Source of the DNA: an uncultured Eubacteriales bacterium
GTDB taxonomy: Bacteria; Bacillota; Clostridia; Oscillospirales; Oscillospiraceae
Direction: 5' to 3'
Assembly (NCBI GenBank): GCA_902475455.1
Contig: CABRZO010000007.1
Coordinates: forward strand, 1 to 28,820
Length of the DNA: 28,820 bases
Under the pieces are notes generated by a model. That model saw nothing but the letters and a program-made list of their open reading frames with translations, was not told where the DNA came from and searched no databases. Positions 7,799 to 16,063 of this stretch are shown here, one piece after another. Made by a program: the position numbers and the translations under genes. Position 1 is the stretch's first letter; the number at the start of each line of letters is the position of its first letter.

Positions 7799-8824
7799 TT
7801 ATCTCACGATCATTTCCACTTCAGTTTTCTGGATCACCGTGCCGATGGCGGCGGCGGGCAGGCCCTGGGCCTGGAGCTCGCGCACCACCTGCTCCGCCTC
7901 CAGCTCCGGCACCGCCGCCAACAGGCCGCCGGAGGTCTGGGGATCAAAGAGCAGCTCCTCCGCCTCAAAGGGCAGATGGTCAAACTTCACATGGGCCCCC
8001 ACATGGTTGCGGTTACGCTGGGCGGCGGCGGTGAGCAGGAAATCCGAGGCATAGTCCAGCGCTCCGTGGATCTTGGGGATCCGCTCCCAGGCCAGCACGG
8101 CGGAACACTCCCCCGCCAGCATCTCGTGGAGGTGCCCCAGCAGTCCGAAGCCGGTGACGTCGGTACAGGCGTGGACGGTGTGGCCCTTCAACACTTGAGC
8201 CGCCGACTTGTTCAAAGTGGTCATGGACTGGACCGCCTCCTGCAAATCCAGGGCGGAGGCCTGTCCCACCCGGGCGGCGGTGCACACCAGCCCCACCCCC
8301 AGCTTTTTGGTCAGAATCAGCCGGTCCCCGGGCCGGGCCCCCACGTTGGTGAGGATGTGTCTGGGGTCCACAAAACCCATCACCGACAGGCCGTATTTCA
8401 CCCCGTCATCAGCGATGGAGTGGCCTCCCACCAGGCTGCCCCCGGCCTCGGCCACCTTCTCCGCGCCTCCCTGGAGGATGCGGCCCAGCACATTCAGGTC
8501 CATCTTCTCCGGGAAACAGACGATATTTAGCGCAGTTTTCACCTCGCCCCCCATGGCGTACACATCGCTGAGGGCGTTGGCGGCGGCCACCTGGCCAAAA
8601 ATGTAGGGATCCTCCACCATGGGCGGGAAGAAGTCCAGGGTCTGGATCACCGCCAGGTCCTGGGAGACCTGGTACACCGCCCCGTCGTCCCGGCTGTCAA
8701 AGCCTACCAGCAGCGCCGGGTCCTTTTCCCCCTGGGGCAGCCGGGACAGCACCCGCTCCAACACTCCGGGCCCCAGTTTGGCGGTGCAGCCGCCTCCCTT
8801 ACAGAACACAATGGGTTCCGACAT
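7799..8824 (-). CDS. selD: Selenide, water dikinase (SelD), cysteine form
   Basis: SelD makes selenophosphate from selenide and ATP. The active-site segment is GGGCTAKLG with C13 and K16, matching the CxxK pair of the family. The codon is a normal cysteine, so this is not a selenoprotein. Further motifs are the ANALSDVYAMGG segment, the GGHSIADDG and DVTGFGLLGH metal/ATP-binding blocks, and FDPQTSGGLL near the C-terminus. I choose the ATG at 8824 (342 residues), which has GGGAGGG six nucleotides upstream. An in-frame ATG at 8842 lacks a ribosome site. It is the first gene of the ten-gene operon and so sets its theme. Confidence 0.96.
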   Translation of the reverse strand: MSEPIVFCKGGGCTAKLGPGVLERVLSRLPQGEKDPALLVGFDSRDDGAVYQVSQDLAVIQTLDFFPPMVEDPYIFGQVAAANALSDVYAMGGEVKTALNIVCFPEKMDLNVLGRILQGGAEKVAEAGGSLVGGHSIADDGVKYGLSVMGFVDPRHILTNVGARPGDRLILTKKLGVGLVCTAARVGQASALDLQEAVQSMTTLNKSAAQVLKGHTVHACTDVTGFGLLGHLHEMLAGECSAVLAWERIPKIHGALDYASDFLLTAAAQRNRNHVGAHVKFDHLPFEAEELLFDPQTSGGLLAAVPELEAEQVVRELQAQGLPAAAIGTVIQKTEVEMIVR

Positions 8825-8857
8825 GACAGACCCTCCCAACATACAACTTATGGTTCT

Positions 8858-8885
8858 ATTTTACCATCCCTGGGCGGAAAAACAA
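8858..8885 (-). promoter_or_regulatory. Candidate sigma-A promoter of the selD operon
   Basis: Reading the minus strand, TTGTTT (8885-8880) is followed after 16 nt by TAAAAT (8863-8858), about 34 nt before the selD ATG. The -35 box is weak. The region is divergent with the plus-strand hydrolase gene at 8964. I see no riboswitch-like structure in the short leader. Confidence 0.45.
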
Positions 8886-8963
8886 TAGAAGAATTCCAGA
8901 GGATGTGATAGGATAGGGTATCTGTAATTGCCATAAAATCTGACCCCCGGAGGGAAGTACGCC

Positions 8964-9728
8964 ATGACCGATTGGTTTACCGTAGAAACCATTGACCCAA
9001 CCACCTTCTGCATCAGCGAATACCGGCACTGGGAGGAGCCCCACTGCTATCTGCTCTGCGGCAAGAACCGGGCTGCCCTCATTGACACCGGCTTGGGGGT
9101 GGCAAACCTAGGTTCAGAGATCGAAAAGCTAACCCGGCTGCCGGTGACAGCACTGCTGACCCATGCCCATTGGGACCATATCGGCGGCCTGGGAGCCTTC
9201 CCTAACTTCGGCCTGTATCCGGCGGAACAGAGCTGGGTGGAGGGGGCTTTTCCGTTGCCCCTGGCGGTGGTGAAGGCCAATCTGACCCGGGAACCATGTG
9301 ACTTTCCCCCGGACTTCCGGCCGGAGGAGTATCGCCTGTTCCAGGGCGCCCCGGACCGGCTGTTGGCGGATGGGGACGAGATCGACCTGGGGGGCCGGGT
9401 GCTGACGGTTCTCCACACCCCGGGCCACTCCCCGGGGCACTGCTGTTTTTATGAAGAGGAACGAGGCTATCTGTTCACCGGCGATCTGATCTACCAGGGC
9501 TGTCTGGATGCCTTTTACCCCACCACCGACCCCCTGTCGTTCCGGCAGTCGGTGCAAAAAGTCCGGTCTCTGCCGGTCCGGCGGCTGCTGCCGGGCCACC
9601 ACAGTCTGGAGCTGCCGGTGTCCCTGGTGGCCCGGGTGGCGGAGGCCTTTGATGGGCTGGACCGACAGGGTCAGCTCCACCAGGGGGCCGGGGTGTTTTC
9701 CTTTGACGGATTTCAGATTCACCTCTGA
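8964..9728 (+). CDS. MBL-fold metallo-hydrolase (glyoxalase II-like)
   Basis: A 254-residue metallo-beta-lactamase fold protein. It has the zinc motif THAHWDH at residues 66-72 (H67, H69, D71, H72), a later histidine in TPGHSPGHC, an aspartate in FTGDLIY, and a final histidine in LPGHHSLE. Together these are the full ligand set of a two-metal hydrolase. The substrate is unknown; such proteins hydrolyse thioesters, lactones or phosphoesters. GGAGGG precedes the ATG by about 9 nt. It stands alone and divergent from the selD operon. No clear terminator follows before the MerR promoter. Confidence 0.88.
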   Translation: MTDWFTVETIDPTTFCISEYRHWEEPHCYLLCGKNRAALIDTGLGVANLGSEIEKLTRLPVTALLTHAHWDHIGGLGAFPNFGLYPAEQSWVEGAFPLPLAVVKANLTREPCDFPPDFRPEEYRLFQGAPDRLLADGDEIDLGGRVLTVLHTPGHSPGHCCFYEEERGYLFTGDLIYQGCLDAFYPTTDPLSFRQSVQKVRSLPVRRLLPGHHSLELPVSLVARVAEAFDGLDRQGQLHQGAGVFSFDGFQIHL

Positions 9729-9773
9729 TTTTGCACACAAGTCAAAAAATATCTGAATTTTAAAAATCCTCCG

Positions 9774-9814
9774 GCGTCACCCCTTGCTTGTGACGCTGCG
9801 TCATGGGCTAAGAT
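9774..9814 (+). promoter_or_regulatory. MerR-type promoter with 19-bp spacer and GCGTCA/TGACGC dyads
   Basis: TTGCTT (9784-9789) and TAAGAT (9809-9814) are 19 bp apart, the over-long spacing typical of promoters controlled by MerR proteins. The spacer contains the dyad TGACGC-T-GCGTCA (9791-9803), and a further GCGTCA lies at 9774-9779. The MerR gene starts 23 nt downstream, so autoregulation is likely. Confidence 0.6.
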
Positions 9815-9837
9815 GGTTCCGAAAGGAGGTGAACGCT

Positions 9838-10575
9838 ATGTCCAACTACACCACCGGGGAGGCGGCCAAGCGCTGTGGCGTGTCGGTGCGCACCATCCAG
9901 TACTACGACACCCGGGGCATTGTGTCCCCCAGCCAGCTCACCGAAGGAGGCCGTCGGCTCTACTCCGAGGAAAACCTGCGGGCACTGCAGACCGTCTGCT
10001 TTCTGCGCTCTCTGGGTTTAGGCCTGGAGGCCATCCGTCAGCTGATGGGAGACGACAACGCCCAGGAAGTGGTCTCCCTATTGCTGGAGCAGCGGGCGGC
10101 CCAGCTGCGGCAGGAGCTGGAAGAGCGCCGGCAGCAGCTGGAGGCGCTGAACCAGCTCAGAGCCGTGGGCAGACAATTTCCGGCGCTGTCCCCGGAAACC
10201 CTTGGCGACATAGCCTTTGCCATGAAACGAAAGAAAAAACTTCGCCGGCTCCATCTGACCATGCTGCTGATTGGAATTGTGATGGATGTGCTGCTGGTGG
10301 GTTCGGTGCTGTTGTGGATCTTCCGACACACCTGGATTCCCTTTGCCTGCTGCCTGCCCTGTGTGCTGGCTCTGGGGGTGGGACTCACCGCCCTGTACTA
10401 CCGGGGCACCGCCTACCTCTGCCCCCAGTGTCACCGGGTGTTCCAGCCCACCCTCCGACAATTCCTGTTTTCCGCCCACACCCCCAGCACCCGGAAACTG
10501 AAGTGTGCCCACTGCGGACACCGGGGCTTCTGCGTGGAGGTGGCCCACATCCCTGAATCGACAGAATTAGGCTGA
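9838..10575 (+). CDS. MerR-family regulator with two membrane helices and a C-terminal zinc ribbon
   Basis: This 245-residue protein starts with a typical MerR winged helix (TTGEAAKRCGVSVRTIQYYD, then RRLYSEENLRAL), followed by a long coiled coil (about residues 80-115). Two hydrophobic segments follow, LTMLLIGIVMDVLLVGSVLLW and a stretch from FACCLPCVLALGVG. The C-terminal part has two CxxC pairs, C195/C198 and C223/C226, spaced like a zinc ribbon. MerR proteins bend operators with long spacers. Here the sensor half appears membrane-anchored with a metal-binding tail, so it may sense an envelope, metal or redox signal (inference). AAAGGAGGTG precedes the ATG, which decides the start over an upstream in-frame codon at 9784. 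No obvious target gene follows. Confidence 0.9.
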   Translation: MSNYTTGEAAKRCGVSVRTIQYYDTRGIVSPSQLTEGGRRLYSEENLRALQTVCFLRSLGLGLEAIRQLMGDDNAQEVVSLLLEQRAAQLRQELEERRQQLEALNQLRAVGRQFPALSPETLGDIAFAMKRKKKLRRLHLTMLLIGIVMDVLLVGSVLLWIFRHTWIPFACCLPCVLALGVGLTALYYRGTAYLCPQCHRVFQPTLRQFLFSAHTPSTRKLKCAHCGHRGFCVEVAHIPESTELG

Positions 10576-10605
10576 AAAAGCGCGCTGCAATTGCAGCGCG
10601 CTTTT
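10576..10605. terminator. Bidirectional rho-independent terminator
   Basis: A perfect palindrome: AAAAGCGCGCTGCAA is followed directly by its reverse complement, ending in CTTTT. It starts right after the MerR stop, and the minus-strand sulfatase stop lies 8 nt to its right, so it serves both convergent genes. Confidence 0.9.
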
Positions 10606-10612
10606 CTTTGGT

Positions 10613-12781
10613 TCAGAATTCCGGGAACAGGTGCCGGTAATAGTCCTCGTCGATGAGGTACCGGGCGTAGGTGTATCGGTCCTGGAGCAGGCTTTTGACC
10701 TGGGAGACATAGTCCTCCCCCACCTCACAGCCCTCCGCCGGGGTGAAGGTGCCGCTGTAGGCCTCGTAGGTGCCGGCGCCGGAAATCCAGCTGTTGCCGT
10801 AGCCGGAGTCGGCAAAGATCACCAGGTGCATGTCGGTGGACACCACCCCCGGCTCCACGTCCGGGGCCAGGATGTCCCGGCCCGACAGCAGCCGGGCGTC
10901 GTACTCCAGCCCAAACAGGTTGGACAGGGTGGGCACAATGTCAATGGCGGAACAGGGGGTGTCCACCTCCACCGGCTCCTCCATGTCTCCGCACCAGAGG
11001 ATCAGGGTGTTCCGGTACCGGGAGGTGTCCCGCTCCGTGTCCTGGATGCCGGTGAGCTCGGGATAATAGTCGGTGTCCCCTTCACTCATGGCGTAGGGGT
11101 AGTGGTCAGCCGCCAGGCAGATCACTGTATCGTCGGCGACGCCCGCCTCCTCCAGGGCCTCCACCAGATACTCCATGGCGTACTCCAGCTCCTGCTGGCA
11201 GGCCAGGTAGGCCCTCACCTGCTCGCTGCCCTGGACTTCCGCCACCGCTGCCTCATTCTTGGCCGCCATGTCGTTGACCCCAAAGCCGTAATTGCAGTGG
11301 CCGGACACCGTCATATAGTAGGTGTGGAAGGGGGTGCCGGTGTCCAGATAGTTCTGGATCTGCTGATCCACCGTGGCCTCCATCATCTCCAAGTCAGAAC
11401 AGGGCCACAGGTCCGGGTTGGAAAGCTCCAGGCCGTTGCCGATGCCGATGAACTCATAGCCCAGGTTGGGATGGGTCTCATTGCGGCCATAATAGGTGTA
11501 GCTGTTGTTGTGGTAGGCGGTGACCTCATACCCCAGTTCCTGGAACTGCCACCCCAGGGCAAAGGGCATAGCCTTGCCCACGCTGGCGGTGAAGGAGGTC
11601 TTTTTCCCCACCCAGGTGGGGATGATACCGGTCATCACTGCAAACTCACCGCCGGTGGTGGACTGGGTCCAGTTGGGCTGATAAAAGTTATCGAACACAA
11701 AGCCCTCATTGGCCAGCCGGTACAGGGTGGGGGTCCGTTCCGGGTCCACCACCGAGGGGCTGAAGGCCTCGGCAGTGATCAGAATCAGATTTTTCCCCTC
11801 AAACAGACCGGTGTACTCATTTTGCTTGGTGGGAATCTGGCTGGAGAAATACTGGTCCATGGCCAGCAGATTGCCCTCATCCGAGGCCATCAGGCTTTCA
11901 AAGTCGATGTCCATCACATTGTCCCCGTAGACGATCTCCTCTGGCTCCTCCTCATGGAGTTGGGCGCTGTCACCGGCGGAGGTATCACCGGCGGAGTCCT
12001 CCGGCTGGGGCTCCTGAGAGACATCCGGCCCCACAGCGGAGGTGTCCTTCGGGGGCTGATAGCTCAGCTGGGCCTCGGGGCGGCCAAAGATGCCGTACTG
12101 GGCCTCCAGCCGCAGGGTATTCACCAGTCCGAACCGGGGAATGGCGCTATTGGCGGAGTAGTCCACAGTGTAGTAGCGGTGATCGTCCCCGGCGTAACAC
12201 AGGGCCAGGTTGGCCACTTGCAGGGTCACCAGCAGCACCGCCGCCAGAAGGATTCTCTTTCTCCGCCGGATCGGCTCCTCCTCCGCCGCCGGAGCAGGCA
12301 CCAGCTTTTTCCGGAAGATCCAGAACAGAATGGCCGGGGCCAGGGTCAGGGGGAAAAACCATAGGTTCCGGAAAATCACCGACAGGGCGGTGCCCATAAA
12401 ATCTCCGGCCACCTGGCCCGTCATCTCCGTCAGGAATCCGAACTGGAAGTAGGCCCCGAAGAACCCCCGGCAGCACCGCTGGGCGATGGCCACGGCACCG
12501 AAAAAGAATAAAATTCCCGTCACGATGCCCCGGGCAATCCCCTTCCGGGGGATGGCCTCCGCCAGCAGCCACAGCAGGGCGCCCACCGCCGCTCCCGCCA
12601 ACAGGCTGCGGGGCAAACCCAGCCCGAAAAAGGCGGTGTCCCCGTCCGCCAGCCGCAGCAGGCACTCGATCCAGGGTATACTCAAAAAGAAGAACAGCAG
12701 CCCCGCCCCCCGCCAGGAGGTCTGCCGGGCCACCGGGCCGGGCTGTTGCTCCTCAATTGGTGTGTTCTCCTTGGGCTCCAT
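10613..12781 (-). CDS. LTA synthase-family membrane sulfatase/phosphoglycerol transferase
   Basis: About 722 residues. The first ~215 hold five predicted membrane helices. A glutamate/aspartate-rich extracellular linker follows, then an alkaline-phosphatase-superfamily domain. The metal/nucleophile signatures are LILITAEAF, the WTQSTTGGEFAVMTG segment (candidate nucleophile threonine near residue 374), and CLAADHYPYAM. Family members transfer glycerophosphate to lipids or glycans at the outer membrane face (lipoteichoic acid-like polymers), but the exact acceptor is unknown here. The start is the ATG at 12781, which has GAGAGGAGA upstream; an upstream in-frame ATG at 12838 lies within the promoter region. 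Transcription ends at the shared palindromic terminator. Confidence 0.88.
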   Translation of the reverse strand: MEPKENTPIEEQQPGPVARQTSWRGAGLLFFFLSIPWIECLLRLADGDTAFFGLGLPRSLLAGAAVGALLWLLAEAIPRKGIARGIVTGILFFFGAVAIAQRCCRGFFGAYFQFGFLTEMTGQVAGDFMGTALSVIFRNLWFFPLTLAPAILFWIFRKKLVPAPAAEEEPIRRRKRILLAAVLLVTLQVANLALCYAGDDHRYYTVDYSANSAIPRFGLVNTLRLEAQYGIFGRPEAQLSYQPPKDTSAVGPDVSQEPQPEDSAGDTSAGDSAQLHEEEPEEIVYGDNVMDIDFESLMASDEGNLLAMDQYFSSQIPTKQNEYTGLFEGKNLILITAEAFSPSVVDPERTPTLYRLANEGFVFDNFYQPNWTQSTTGGEFAVMTGIIPTWVGKKTSFTASVGKAMPFALGWQFQELGYEVTAYHNNSYTYYGRNETHPNLGYEFIGIGNGLELSNPDLWPCSDLEMMEATVDQQIQNYLDTGTPFHTYYMTVSGHCNYGFGVNDMAAKNEAAVAEVQGSEQVRAYLACQQELEYAMEYLVEALEEAGVADDTVICLAADHYPYAMSEGDTDYYPELTGIQDTERDTSRYRNTLILWCGDMEEPVEVDTPCSAIDIVPTLSNLFGLEYDARLLSGRDILAPDVEPGVVSTDMHLVIFADSGYGNSWISGAGTYEAYSGTFTPAEGCEVGEDYVSQVKSLLQDRYTYARYLIDEDYYRHLFPEF

Positions 12782-12806
12782 TTTATCTCTCCTCTCTTTC
12801 AGGCAC

Positions 12807-12835
12807 ATTGTAGCCATATTTGTTAAATTTGTAAA
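12807..12835 (-). promoter_or_regulatory. Sigma-A promoter of the LTA synthase-like gene
   Basis: On the minus strand, TTTACA (12835-12830) and TACAAT (12812-12807) are separated by exactly 17 nt. The -10 ends 25 nt before the chosen ATG, which supports the 12781 start. Confidence 0.75.
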
Positions 12836-12929
12836 CACAATTTGTGAACTTTTGACGTGATCTCTTCTTTTTCTACGTTCTTCCGGTTATAATTAGTATA
12901 TCCTATCAAATGAAGTTTGAGGCGGAACT

Positions 12930-14372
12930 ATGGATCAAACAACGAAGCAAATTCTGGAGTATTTTGACGCCCTCTCCGCGGTCCCCCGCCCCTCCGGCGG
13001 CGAGGGGGCGGCGGCGGAATTTCTGGCCGGGCAGCTGGGGCAGGCGGGGCTCCGCTGCGAGATAGATGACAGCTATAACCTGCGCTGCCTTCTGCCCGCC
13101 TCTCCGGGCAGCGAAAAGGCCCCGGGGATCATCCTTCAGGCCCACACCGATATGGTGTGCGTCGCTGCCCCCGACGGCGGCTGGCGCCCCGGTCAGGACG
13201 GGGTGACGGTAACGCTGGAGGAGGGATTTGTCCGCTCCGACGGCCGCAGCTCCCTGGGGGCCGACAACGGTCTGGGGGTTGCCCTGATGCTGTGGCTGGC
13301 CCAAAATCCCCAGCTGCCCCACCCGCCGGTGCTGCTGCTCTTCACCGCCTGTGAGGAACGGGGGCTGGTGGGGGCCAAGGCCCTGGATTCCCAGTGGCTG
13401 GAGGGATTCCAATACTACATCAATCTGGACGCCTTCCGGGGGGATGCCGCCATTGTGGCCTCCGCCGGCGGGCTGCGCCAGAGCTGGAGTCACCCCGTTC
13501 ATCGGCGGGAGATCACCCGGCAGTTCACCTTTGAGCTCACCCTGTCGGGGCTCACCGGCGGCCACTCGGGCTTTGACATCCACCGGGGGCGGCTCAACGC
13601 TCTGAGGGCCCTGGCGGACTTTCTCTCCCACTGCCCCGGCCAGGTGGTGACCTGCTCCGGAGGCAGCGATTTCAACGCCATTCCCACCCTGGCCCGGGCC
13701 CGGATTGCCACCGACCACCCGGATGGCCTGGGCCGGGCGGCGGCAGACTGGGAGAAGTCTCTTCAGGCAGCACACCAGTCCACGGACCCGGGCTTGAAGG
13801 CCACCCTGCTGCAATGTCCCCCGGCCTCCGCCGCCTGGACCCAGGACACCCGCCGGGAGGTGTTGGCATTTTTGCAGGCACTGCCCCAGGGGGTGCTGGA
13901 GTGGCGGCAGGACTGCCGGGACACCCCGGCCTGCTCCGGCAATCCGGCGGTGCTGGAGGAGCAGGGGGACACCCTGGAAATCCGGCACTTTATCCGCTGT
14001 GCCCACCGCTCCGGGCTGGAACAGCTGGAGGAACAGACCCGCCGGGACGCTCAGGCCAACGGCTTCACCCGCACCTTCCGGGGCGGCTACGCCCCTTGGG
14101 AGGGCAGCGCCGACAGCGATCTGGTGCGGCGCATCCAGGCTCTGTGCCGCCGCCAGAACGGCGCCCGGCTGGAGCCGGTGGCCCTGCATGTGGGGCTGGA
14201 GAGCTCTCTGATCCTGGACAAGGCCCCCGCCCTCACCGGCGTGGGGCTGGGGGTGGATCTTCTGGACGCCCACTCGGTCACCGAGCGGGTGCGCCTGGAC
14301 TCCATCCCCCGGCTGGCCCGGCTCATCTGCGGGCTTTTGGAAGAAATCAGCAAGGAGGAATCCCATTCATGA
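12930..14372 (+). CDS. pepD: Aminoacyl-histidine dipeptidase (PepD, peptidase family M20C)
   Basis: A 480-residue cytosolic metallopeptidase that splits Xaa-His and related dipeptides. Motifs in order: LQAHTDMV near residues 70-77 (metal histidine and catalytic aspartate), SSLGADNGLGVAL near 107-119 (bridging aspartate), TACEERGLVGAKAL near 138-151 (glutamate pair), and GGHSGFDIHRGRLNAL in the dimerisation domain. The length is normal for the family. A TATAAT sequence at 12888-12893 could be its -10, but I see no good -35. Its stop TGA overlaps the ATG of xth, so it leads a three-gene operon. Confidence 0.94.
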   Translation: MDQTTKQILEYFDALSAVPRPSGGEGAAAEFLAGQLGQAGLRCEIDDSYNLRCLLPASPGSEKAPGIILQAHTDMVCVAAPDGGWRPGQDGVTVTLEEGFVRSDGRSSLGADNGLGVALMLWLAQNPQLPHPPVLLLFTACEERGLVGAKALDSQWLEGFQYYINLDAFRGDAAIVASAGGLRQSWSHPVHRREITRQFTFELTLSGLTGGHSGFDIHRGRLNALRALADFLSHCPGQVVTCSGGSDFNAIPTLARARIATDHPDGLGRAAADWEKSLQAAHQSTDPGLKATLLQCPPASAAWTQDTRREVLAFLQALPQGVLEWRQDCRDTPACSGNPAVLEEQGDTLEIRHFIRCAHRSGLEQLEEQTRRDAQANGFTRTFRGGYAPWEGSADSDLVRRIQALCRRQNGARLEPVALHVGLESSLILDKAPALTGVGLGVDLLDAHSVTERVRLDSIPRLARLICGLLEEISKEESHS

Positions 14373-15031
14373 AACTGATTTCCTGGAATGTAAATGGCCT
14401 GCGGGCCTGCCTCAACAAGGGCTTTCTGGACACCTTCCGGGACCTGGACGCCGACATCTTCTGTCTGCAAGAGACCAAGCTCCAGGCCGGCCAGCTGGAT
14501 TTGGAGCTGGAGGGCTACCACCAATACTGGAGCTACGCCCAGAAGAAGGGCTATTCCGGCACCGCGGTATTCTGCCGCCAGACCCCCCTCAGCGTCCGCT
14601 ACGGCATGGACAAGGAAGAGCACGACACCGAAGGGAGGCTCATCACCCTGGAGTTTGAGGACTTCTATCTGGTGTGCTGCTACACCCCCAACGCCCAGCA
14701 GGAGCTCAAGCGGATTGACTACCGGATGCAGTGGGAAGATGACCTGCTGAACTACCTCCAGGCCCTGGACAAGGAAAAGCCGGTGGTCTACTGCGGAGAT
14801 CTCAACGTGGCCCATCAGGAGATCGACCTGAAAAACCCCAAGACCAACCGGGGCAACGCGGGTTACTCCTGGTGGAGCTACCGCTTCCACGCCCGGGAGA
14901 AGAACGCCGGATGGCGCATTGATTACTTTATTGTATCCAACCGCATGGCCCCTCAAATCACCGGGGCGGATATTCACAGCACAATCATGGGCAGCGACCA
15001 TTGCCCGGTGGAGCTGGATCTGGACCTGTGA
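14369..15031 (+). CDS. xth: Exodeoxyribonuclease III / AP endonuclease, internally shortened
   Basis: A 220-residue EEP-fold nuclease of the ExoA/XthA kind, which repairs abasic sites. Conserved pieces are present: ISWNVNGLRA at the start, CLQETK (metal glutamate), YTPNA, CGDLNVAH (D and N), WRIDYFIVS, and SDHCPVEL near the end. Homologues of this subfamily usually carry about 30 extra residues between NPKTNRxNAG and YSWWSYRF (a helix plus a conserved DTFR segment). Here the two blocks are joined directly near residue 167. The reading frame is intact and the metal-binding residues remain. The ATG overlaps the pepD stop (ATGA), with AAGGAGGAA upstream. Confidence 0.9.
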   Translation: MKLISWNVNGLRACLNKGFLDTFRDLDADIFCLQETKLQAGQLDLELEGYHQYWSYAQKKGYSGTAVFCRQTPLSVRYGMDKEEHDTEGRLITLEFEDFYLVCCYTPNAQQELKRIDYRMQWEDDLLNYLQALDKEKPVVYCGDLNVAHQEIDLKNPKTNRGNAGYSWWSYRFHAREKNAGWRIDYFIVSNRMAPQITGADIHSTIMGSDHCPVELDLDL

Positions 15032-15057
15032 TCCGGCTCCGAAAGGAGGTATCCCCT

Positions 15058-16059
15058 ATGGCCACACGTTACATCGTCACCGGCGGAGCTGGACACCTGG
15101 GCTCCACCCTGCTGCGACAGCTGCGGCACACGGAGCAGCCGGTGCGGGCTCTGATTCTGCCGGGAGAAGCGCCGCCAGTGGAGGCGGAGCACATCACCTA
15201 TTGCCCCGGCGACGTCCGGGACCCAGACTCCCTGCGCCCCCTCTTTGAGGGCAAACCGGGGGAGGAAACGGTGGTCATCCACTCCGCCGGCATCATCGAC
15301 ATCTCCGGCAAGCTCTCCCCCGCCCTCCGGGCGGTGAATGTGGAGGGCACCAAACACCTGTTGGAACTGTGCCGGGATTATGGAGTATCCCGGTTTGTCC
15401 ACGTCAGCTCCGTCCACGCCATCCCGGAGCTGCCCCAGGGGCAGACCATTCAGGAGGTGGACTCCTTTGACCCCCGCAAAGTGGTGGGGGGCTATGCCAA
15501 GGCCAAGGCGGAGGCCACCCAGGCGGTGCTGGAGGCCGCCAAAGCCGGACTGGATGCGGTGGTGGTCCACCCCTCGGGGATCCTGGGTCCTTATGACAGC
15601 GGCAACAACCATCTGGTCCACCTGGTGAAAACCTTCCTGGCGGGCAAGCTGCCCGGGGCCGTCAACGGGGGCTATGATTTCGTAGATGTACGAGACGTGG
15701 CCAAGGGCTGTCTGCTGGCGGCCCAGCGGGGCCGGAAGGGCCGGTGCTACATTTTAAGCGGCCGCTTTGCGGAGATCCGGGACCTGCTGGCTCTGGCGGG
15801 CCGACAGATCGGCCGCCGGGTGCCCCCGCTGTTTCCCCGGCCCCTGGCCCGGGCGGCAGCCCCGCTGCTGGAGGCGGCGGCCCTTCGGAAGCAGGAGCGG
15901 CCCCTGTACACCAAGTATTCCCTCTACACCCTGACCAGCAACTCCTGCTTCTCCCACGACCGGGCAACCCGGGAGCTGGGCTACCGGCCCCGGAATCTGG
16001 AACACACGGTCCGGGACATGGTGGATTATCTTCAGGGCAGATATCCCAAAAACGCTTGA
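15058..16059 (+). CDS. NAD(P)-dependent epimerase/dehydratase family protein (extended SDR)
   Basis: This 333-residue protein has the nucleotide-binding GGAGHLG at residues 9-15, an acidic PGDVRD segment for the adenine ring, SAGIIDI, the catalytic VSSVH then YAKAKAE (YxxxK) near residue 146, and HPSGILGP. It resembles 3-beta-hydroxysteroid dehydrogenase or dihydroflavonol-reductase-like members of the extended SDRs. The substrate cannot be named. GAAAGGAGGT precedes the ATG with good spacing, 26 nt after the xth stop, so it is the last gene of the pepD-xth operon. A strong terminator follows. Confidence 0.88.
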   Translation: MATRYIVTGGAGHLGSTLLRQLRHTEQPVRALILPGEAPPVEAEHITYCPGDVRDPDSLRPLFEGKPGEETVVIHSAGIIDISGKLSPALRAVNVEGTKHLLELCRDYGVSRFVHVSSVHAIPELPQGQTIQEVDSFDPRKVVGGYAKAKAEATQAVLEAAKAGLDAVVVHPSGILGPYDSGNNHLVHLVKTFLAGKLPGAVNGGYDFVDVRDVAKGCLLAAQRGRKGRCYILSGRFAEIRDLLALAGRQIGRRVPPLFPRPLARAAAPLLEAAALRKQERPLYTKYSLYTLTSNSCFSHDRATRELGYRPRNLEHTVRDMVDYLQGRYPKNA

Positions 16060-16063
16060 ACGC

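Noticed and set aside
8785..8824. Selenocysteine in SelD
   Set aside because: The active-site codon is a normal cysteine codon (TGC) and there is no in-frame TGA.
10631..12364. A 577-codon plus-strand frame
   Set aside because: It is antisense to the sulfatase, which has clear membrane and catalytic motifs, and lacks domain-like sequence.
12906..14366. A 486-codon minus-strand frame
   Set aside because: Antisense shadow of pepD; no motifs or ribosome site.
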